Shown piece by piece: positions 5,281 through 9,262 of a stretch of 9,262 nt of DNA. Within the stretch, counting starts at the first letter, position 1. Every line of letters starts with the position of its first letter. Position numbers and translations under genes: made by a program. Source of the DNA: CAZPLZ01 sp964587525 (GTDB taxonomy: Bacteria; Oederibacteriota; CAKKQC01); NCBI GenBank assembly GCA_964587525.1, contig CAZPLZ010000133.1:1-9262 (forward strand). Direction: 5' to 3'. Below the pieces are notes generated by a model, which did no database searches, was not told the origin of the DNA, and worked only from the letters and a program-made list of their open reading frames with translations.

Positions 5281-8150
5281 CCTCAACGGTCTCTAAAACG
5301 ATACTCGTAACCGGAGCGACGGGATTCGTGGGATCCCGGCTAGCCACGCTGGCACAGGAACGTGGGGTAGCCGTCCAAACGCTCACCCGCAGCGATTGGG
5401 CAGGAGAGCCAGCCGTGCCAGCCGCCATGCGGTTTCTGGGCTGTCTCCCGGCTCAAATTCCTCGCGAAGCGCTCGCGGGGGTCCAGACTCTCGTGCACTG
5501 TGCTGCGTACGCAGGCGACAGTGAACGAGTCGCACACGCGGTCAATGTCGAGGGGACCATGCGGCTAGCGCAGTTGGCAAAAGAATCCGGTGTGGGCACG
5601 TTTATCTACTTTTCATCTTCATCGGCCCGGAGAGATGCTTCCTCCACGTACGGGCGATCGAAGTATGCCGCCGAATGCCAGCTCAGCGGTCTGGAGGGCC
5701 TGAACATCGTGATCGTACGACCCAACCTGGTGATTGGCCCAGGCGGGAGAGGGGTATTCGGGCGCATGCACCAAACAGTCAAAAACCTCCCGTTCCTTCC
5801 CCTGCTGGGGGGGGGGCGATCAATCGTCCAGCCAATCCACGTTGACGATCTCTGTGAGGCGGTGTTCCGGTGCATCAATCAGGCGAAAGATTTGCATCAT
5901 ACGGTCCTTAACCTTGGCCATCCGCAAGGTGTGACCCTGGCGGAGTTCCTACAAACTGTCTCCATGGCCAGTGTTGGCAGGCGCAAAACTGCTCTCCCCG
6001 TGCCACTGTGGCCAGTAAAAATTCTTGTCAGAGCTGCCGAAGCGCTCCATATTGCATTGCCGATCAGCAGTGCCAACCTCAAGGGCCTGGAGCGGATTGA
6101 AAGGGTTGAGACCGCACCCGATTTGGCCAAGTTAGAGCTAAACCTACGCCCCTTGAAACGCCTGGATCTAGAAGAGTCCGGCCCCAGGTTGCCTGACGGG
6201 ACATGGTCGCTTCAAGAACGTGCAGTGCGCGTCCTGCTCATCGGGGCAGGGCGCATGGGATTGGTACACGCGATTGCCCTGTCCCGGCTCAAGGGGATCG
6301 TGCTGGATGGGATCGTCGATATCAATCCCAGCGCAACAACCTTCCTTAGCCGAATAGGCATTGCCGCACCCAGCTACCGCTCGCTCGAGGAGGCACTGAA
6401 GCAACGCCAGCCGGATGCAGCCGTGATCGCAACACCGCCGGCTTCGCATCTACCGCTCACCCGATCCTGCCTTCAGCGTGGGCTGGCCGTGATGGTTGAA
6501 AAACCGATGGCAGTCTATGACGCTCAGTTACACGTGTACGAACGTCTTGGCAGGGAATACCCTACACTTCCGGTGCAGGTAGGCTGGGTGATGCCGCGGT
6601 GTCCACAGATCAATTCTTGTATAAAAAAGTTACGTGCGGGTGAATACGGAAATGTGCAAAGCTTCGTCGGCGTGAGCCTGTTATCATCCATTCACAGAAG
6701 ATCAGCCAATCGGTGGGAAGTAAAAAAAAGTCTCTCAGGCGGGGGCGCATATATAGCGGCGGGAGGACATGTGCTCTCGATGATCCATGCCGCTTTTGGA
6801 AACCCAGAAGCCGTGGAAGCGCAGAGCCGTAAACTGTATTCCAGGGAGGTTGAAGACTCGCTGGTTGCAACCTTCAGGTATCCCGGATTTCAGGGCATTC
6901 ATTACTGCAGCTGGTCCATCCACGGGTATCCACGGCTTTCATCCTCGCTCACCATCACCACCGACGCTGGCGTTTTGACCCTCACCCCCAGTGTGGGGAT
7001 CTTTATCCGGCACGGTGACGAAACCGAACTCGTCCATCAATTGGATACCGAATCTGGTTTTAACATGGCACCGGATTACGCCGGAGCAGGATTCGCTCAT
7101 GAATACGCTGATTTGCAAGCCGCGGTCCGCTTTCGGTCGTCACCGCCGATGAATCTTCAGGAAGCTGTGGCGTTGGAACGGCTGCTGTTCCGTGTCTATG
7201 AGTCTGCACGCGAGGTTGTGAACTTCGAAAGTTTAAGCCCAACAAATGAAACGGCAACCGCAGTTCCACTCGCCCTTGCCAGCCGACCCAGCTACACGGC
7301 TGGTGGCATCAAAACCATTCAACGTATCCTGGATTTGCGTGATTGTCCCACGGAAACGGCCACCGTGTTTTTGCAGGCCGGGAACTCCAACCTGCCGTGG
7401 GATGGATACCTCATTCTTCCACGGTCTGTCACGACCCTGCGAAATCTCAAAATTCCAGATGAGAACGTGAGGGTTACGATACCGGATTTTTACGGTCAGG
7501 CCCGGCTCCTGTTCACCAACCGGTACGGCGAGCTACTCCGACAGATGGGGGTCGGGGGAGTCGTGCGCGCAGCACTAGGAATGGCCTCCCATCTGGCTAG
7601 GGATAAGGCGATGACCTTCTGGGTAGCTGCTGCCGGCCTCCTGAAGGCCGCACTTCATGCCATTCCCAGGAGATTTCGTGGGACCTTGCTCCTGCACAGT
7701 TACCTGGCCGATCTCGCTTTAGGTGTGAGACAACTGGACCAGCTTGACGGTCAACTGCGCCTCCTCCGGAAGGCCTGTCCAAACGCACGGGTGGGTTTTC
7801 ATACAGGCATGCCCGGCGAGGCGGTGAACGCGCTTCACCTGCTCGAGACTCCGGTGGACGATCTATCGGTTATCACTTCGCCGGACGCCAAAGAGGCGAT
7901 CACATGCTTCCCGCTGGCATTTCAGGCGAACTCCTCCAGCCGCTTCCGCCTGACCGCAGAAGTCGGCATGGCGCCGTCCGTGGTGCACCGTCTCGCGGCC
8001 GCTGATCCCCGCCACTGGGCATTAGGAGCTGAGGCGGTGGTCATTGGAGGCATGGCGGAGCCATCATTGGCTGAGCTACGGATGGTGGATGCCAGGCTCA
8101 ATTGGCGCAAGGCCTTCCCTGGCCTTCAACTACCCAGAAATATGGAGTGA
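5277..8150 (+). CDS. Fusion: NAD-dependent epimerase, Gfo/Idh/MocA oxidoreductase, unknown C-terminal domain
   Basis: The start is inferred. The frame opens after a stop at 5145 and has no ATG, GTG or TTG before the Rossmann motif; GTG at 5328 falls inside T-G-A-T-G-F-V-G and would destroy NAD binding. ATA at 5277, overlapping the previous stop (ATAA), gives 957 residues and a normal start. Residue numbers below use that start. Residues about 25-285 are an extended short-chain dehydrogenase/epimerase: glycine-rich loop at 27-34, Y-x3-K catalytic pair Y125/K129, P-x-H-V-D-D near 187-191. Residues about 317-645 are a Gfo/Idh/MocA NAD(P)-dependent dehydrogenase: G-A-G-R-M-G at 323-328 and E-K-P at 408-410, the conserved motif with the catalytic-site lysine. 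Residues about 670-957 match no family I can name with certainty; their end (A-V-V-I-G-G-M at 920-926) vaguely recalls aldo/keto reductases. Such epimerase/dehydrogenase pairs act on nucleotide sugars or on lipid-linked sugars. Two G/A homopolymers lie in the gene (see the G10 feature). Preceded without gap by the radical SAM gene. Confidence 0.82.
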   Translation: MTSTVSKTILVTGATGFVGSRLATLAQERGVAVQTLTRSDWAGEPAVPAAMRFLGCLPAQIPREALAGVQTLVHCAAYAGDSERVAHAVNVEGTMRLAQLAKESGVGTFIYFSSSSARRDASSTYGRSKYAAECQLSGLEGLNIVIVRPNLVIGPGGRGVFGRMHQTVKNLPFLPLLGGGRSIVQPIHVDDLCEAVFRCINQAKDLHHTVLNLGHPQGVTLAEFLQTVSMASVGRRKTALPVPLWPVKILVRAAEALHIALPISSANLKGLERIERVETAPDLAKLELNLRPLKRLDLEESGPRLPDGTWSLQERAVRVLLIGAGRMGLVHAIALSRLKGIVLDGIVDINPSATTFLSRIGIAAPSYRSLEEALKQRQPDAAVIATPPASHLPLTRSCLQRGLAVMVEKPMAVYDAQLHVYERLGREYPTLPVQVGWVMPRCPQINSCIKKLRAGEYGNVQSFVGVSLLSSIHRRSANRWEVKKSLSGGGAYIAAGGHVLSMIHAAFGNPEAVEAQSRKLYSREVEDSLVATFRYPGFQGIHYCSWSIHGYPRLSSSLTITTDAGVLTLTPSVGIFIRHGDETELVHQLDTESGFNMAPDYAGAGFAHEYADLQAAVRFRSSPPMNLQEAVALERLLFRVYESAREVVNFESLSPTNETATAVPLALASRPSYTAGGIKTIQRILDLRDCPTETATVFLQAGNSNLPWDGYLILPRSVTTLRNLKIPDENVRVTIPDFYGQARLLFTNRYGELLRQMGVGGVVRAALGMASHLARDKAMTFWVAAAGLLKAALHAIPRRFRGTLLLHSYLADLALGVRQLDQLDGQLRLLRKACPNARVGFHTGMPGEAVNALHLLETPVDDLSVITSPDAKEAITCFPLAFQANSSSRFRLTAEVGMAPSVVHRLAAADPRHWALGAEAVVIGGMAEPSLAELRMVDARLNWRKAFPGLQLPRNME
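5807..5816 (+). repeat. G10 homopolymer inside the epimerase domain
   Basis: Ten consecutive G residues encode the G-G-G of L-L-G-G-G-R-S in the epimerase domain. In the given sequence the frame is open. One extra G would lead to a stop at 5843-5845, and one fewer would read on to a stop near 5934. Such tracts are known slippage sites, but sequencing or assembly error at homopolymers is equally possible. Confidence 0.9.
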
Positions 8151-8166
8151 TATCATCTTCAAGTTT

Positions 8167-8913
8167 ATGACTTTTCAACGTGGGATCGACTGGGGAATCG
8201 ACCTGGTGTATCCCAAACGGTGCGCGGGATGCGACACCCCTTTACCCCCGGGACAGCCTATCGAACTATGCGATACCTGTACGTCCTCACTGCCATGGCT
8301 CAATCCTCCGTTTTGCCAGCGTTGTGGCGATGATTTTCGTGTTCCTTCTGAAGCGGACGCGGAACAGTTTGCCAACCGCACGTGTGTCCGGTGCAGGGAA
8401 TCACCGCCGGCTTACTCAGTTGCACGGTCGGCGCTGAAATACGAGGGTGCTGCACGGGCAGCCATTCATGCGTTAAAATTCCACGGGCGGAAAGCCCTTG
8501 GTCGTTCGCTTGCGTTGATCTTGGAGCAAGGTTTCAGAAAATTCCCTGAGATTGCCGAAAACGCTCAGGGCATCCTCCCCGTGCCCTTGCACCCTCAACG
8601 GCAACGGGAGCGAGGATTTAACCAAGCGGCGGTGCTCGCCAAGGCGCTCTCCCCAAGGCTTGGGCTTCAGTACCTGAATGGCGCTGTCGCACGCTTAAGA
8701 GTAACCCCGCCGCAAGTCGGGCTGGACCGGCAGGCCCGGATACATAATATGCAGGGCGCTTTTGAAGTCATGAACGAGGGAGCCATCTTCGATAAAACCT
8801 TGCTGCTGGTGGATGATGTCATGACCACCGGTGCCACCGTGTCCGCCTGTGCCCAGGCACTCACCAAATCAGGCGCCCGCGAAGTGCGGATCATCACTTT
8901 TGCGAGAGGGTAG
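8167..8913 (+). CDS. comF: ComF family phosphoribosyltransferase-like protein
   Basis: The protein has 248 residues from the ATG at 8167, a usual length for ComF. The frame is open back to 8044, but that part overlaps the preceding gene and would add a non-conserved leader. The N-terminus holds four CxxC knuckles (C19/C22, C35/C38, C50/C53, C73/C76), a typical ComF zinc-binding region. A conserved segment P-L-H-P-x-R-x-R-E-R-G-F-N-Q lies at 140-153. L-L-V-D-D-V-M-T-T-G-A-T at 213-224 is the PRPP-binding loop of type I phosphoribosyltransferases. In naturally competent bacteria ComF is a cytosolic protein needed to bring in single-stranded DNA, working with a ComF-family helicase; in many other bacteria its role is unclear. 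It lies 16 bp after the fusion gene. The TGGAGTGA over the preceding stop is rather far from this ATG for a ribosome binding site. Confidence 0.93.
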   Translation: MTFQRGIDWGIDLVYPKRCAGCDTPLPPGQPIELCDTCTSSLPWLNPPFCQRCGDDFRVPSEADAEQFANRTCVRCRESPPAYSVARSALKYEGAARAAIHALKFHGRKALGRSLALILEQGFRKFPEIAENAQGILPVPLHPQRQRERGFNQAAVLAKALSPRLGLQYLNGAVARLRVTPPQVGLDRQARIHNMQGAFEVMNEGAIFDKTLLLVDDVMTTGATVSACAQALTKSGAREVRIITFARG

Positions 8914-8928
8914 AGCGCATGTTAAATT

Positions 8929-8958
8929 TTGAGATACGCCCTAAGCCTGTGCGAGAAT
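8929..8958 (+). promoter_or_regulatory. Weak promoter candidate upstream of the YebC gene
   Basis: TTGAGA (8929-8934) and GAGAAT (8953-8958) stand 18 bases apart in the only real gap near this gene. The match to sigma-70 boxes is partial (four of six for the -10 box), so it may be chance. No terminator-like hairpin was seen after the ComF gene. Confidence 0.18.
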
Positions 8959-8976
8959 AGAAGCACCAGAACAACC

Positions 8977-9262
8977 ATGTCCGGACATTCCAGATGGGCG
9001 ACCATCAAACGCAAGAAGGCGGTCACTGACGCCAAACGTGGAAGTATCTTCACCAAACTTATTCGCGAAATCAGCATCGCCGCCAAGCAGGGAGGAGGAA
9101 ACCCTGAGTCTAACTCGCGTCTCAGGATGGTCGTCGACAAGGCCAAAGAAATGAACATGCCTATGGATAACATCAAACGAGCCATCCAACGAGGAACCGG
9201 CGAAGGGTCGGATGCCCCGCACTTCGAAGAATCCGTCTATGAGGGCTACGGACCAGGAGAGG
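8977..9262 (+). CDS. yebC: YebC/PmpR family regulator or translation factor, 5' part
   Basis: The frame is open from ATG at 8977 to the window edge (95 full codons of about 245 in the family), so the gene is cut by the window. The start M-S-G-H-S-R-W-A-T-I-K-R-K-K is the hallmark of the family. Next come the conserved I-F-T-K-L-I-R-E-I, then A-A-K-Q-G-G-G-N-P, M-P-M-D-N-I-K-R-A-I near 61-70, and the start of E-G-Y-G-P-G. YebC proteins were first described as DNA-binding transcriptional regulators, and homologues including mitochondrial TACO1 also act in translation, easing ribosome stalls on difficult sequences. The gene is frequently followed by ruvC and ruvAB, which lie outside this window if present. 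It has a 63-bp leader from ComF and no strong Shine-Dalgarno sequence. Confidence 0.95.
   Translation, partial: MSGHSRWATIKRKKAVTDAKRGSIFTKLIREISIAAKQGGGNPESNSRLRMVVDKAKEMNMPMDNIKRAIQRGTGEGSDAPHFEESVYEGYGPGE

Noticed and set aside
6722..6729. A8 run in the dehydrogenase domain as a programmed frame-shift site
   Set aside because: The zero frame stays open and encodes conserved-looking sequence on both sides; no downstream hairpin was evident. A similar A8 at 1858-1865 is likewise unremarkable.
8044..8166. N-terminal extension of the ComF frame
   Set aside because: It overlaps the end of the fusion gene by more than 100 bases and encodes no conserved sequence; the CxxC region starts shortly after the ATG at 8167.
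1..9262. CRISPR array, tRNA, rRNA, insertion sequence or prophage genes
   Set aside because: No regularly spaced repeats, no tRNA- or rRNA-like sequence and no transposase or integrase motif was seen on either strand.

Overview
The window carries eight genes, all on the + strand and packed with almost no intergenic space. The organism looks like an environmental Gram-negative bacterium. The sequence is moderately GC-rich by eye, one gene encodes a lipoprotein with an N-terminal lipobox, and the glycosyltransferase and B12/radical-SAM genes resemble those of Nitrospirota, NC10 or 'deltaproteobacterial' lineages. The phylum is a guess; nothing in the sequence fixes it.

Layout. Positions 1-73 hold no gene but contain a short palindrome next to a possibly truncated gene. 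Positions 74-955 encode a TPR-rich protein that looks like the C-terminal part of a larger membrane/TPR protein. Positions 952-2097 encode a lipoprotein with a LysM domain and a DUF3108 domain. Positions 2097-3041 encode a deoxyhypusine-synthase-like protein. Positions 3053-3832 encode a family-2 glycosyltransferase. Positions 3829-5280 encode a B12-binding radical SAM enzyme. Positions 5277(?)-8150 encode a very large fusion of an NAD-dependent sugar epimerase, a Gfo/Idh/MocA oxidoreductase and an unrecognised C-terminal domain. Positions 8167-8913 encode a ComF-family phosphoribosyltransferase. From 8977 a YebC/PmpR-family gene begins and runs off the right edge.

The first six genes are joined by stop/start overlaps or very short gaps (GTGA at 952-955, TAATG at 2095-2099, an 11-bp gap before 3053, GTGA at 3829-3832, and probably ATAA at 5277-5280), so they are probably one translationally coupled operon. 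A polyprenyl-phosphate-type glycosyltransferase, a radical SAM enzyme, an epimerase, a dehydrogenase and an envelope lipoprotein together suggest assembly or modification of a cell-surface glycan or glycolipid. The product cannot be read from the sequence. ComF and YebC look like ordinary flanking genes.

Points of most interest: the three-part fusion enzyme, which has no canonical start codon and carries a run of ten G residues inside its coding sequence; the deoxyhypusine-synthase-like protein, which lacks a recognisable catalytic-lysine motif; and a tandem heptamer repeat built into the N-terminus of the glycosyltransferase.
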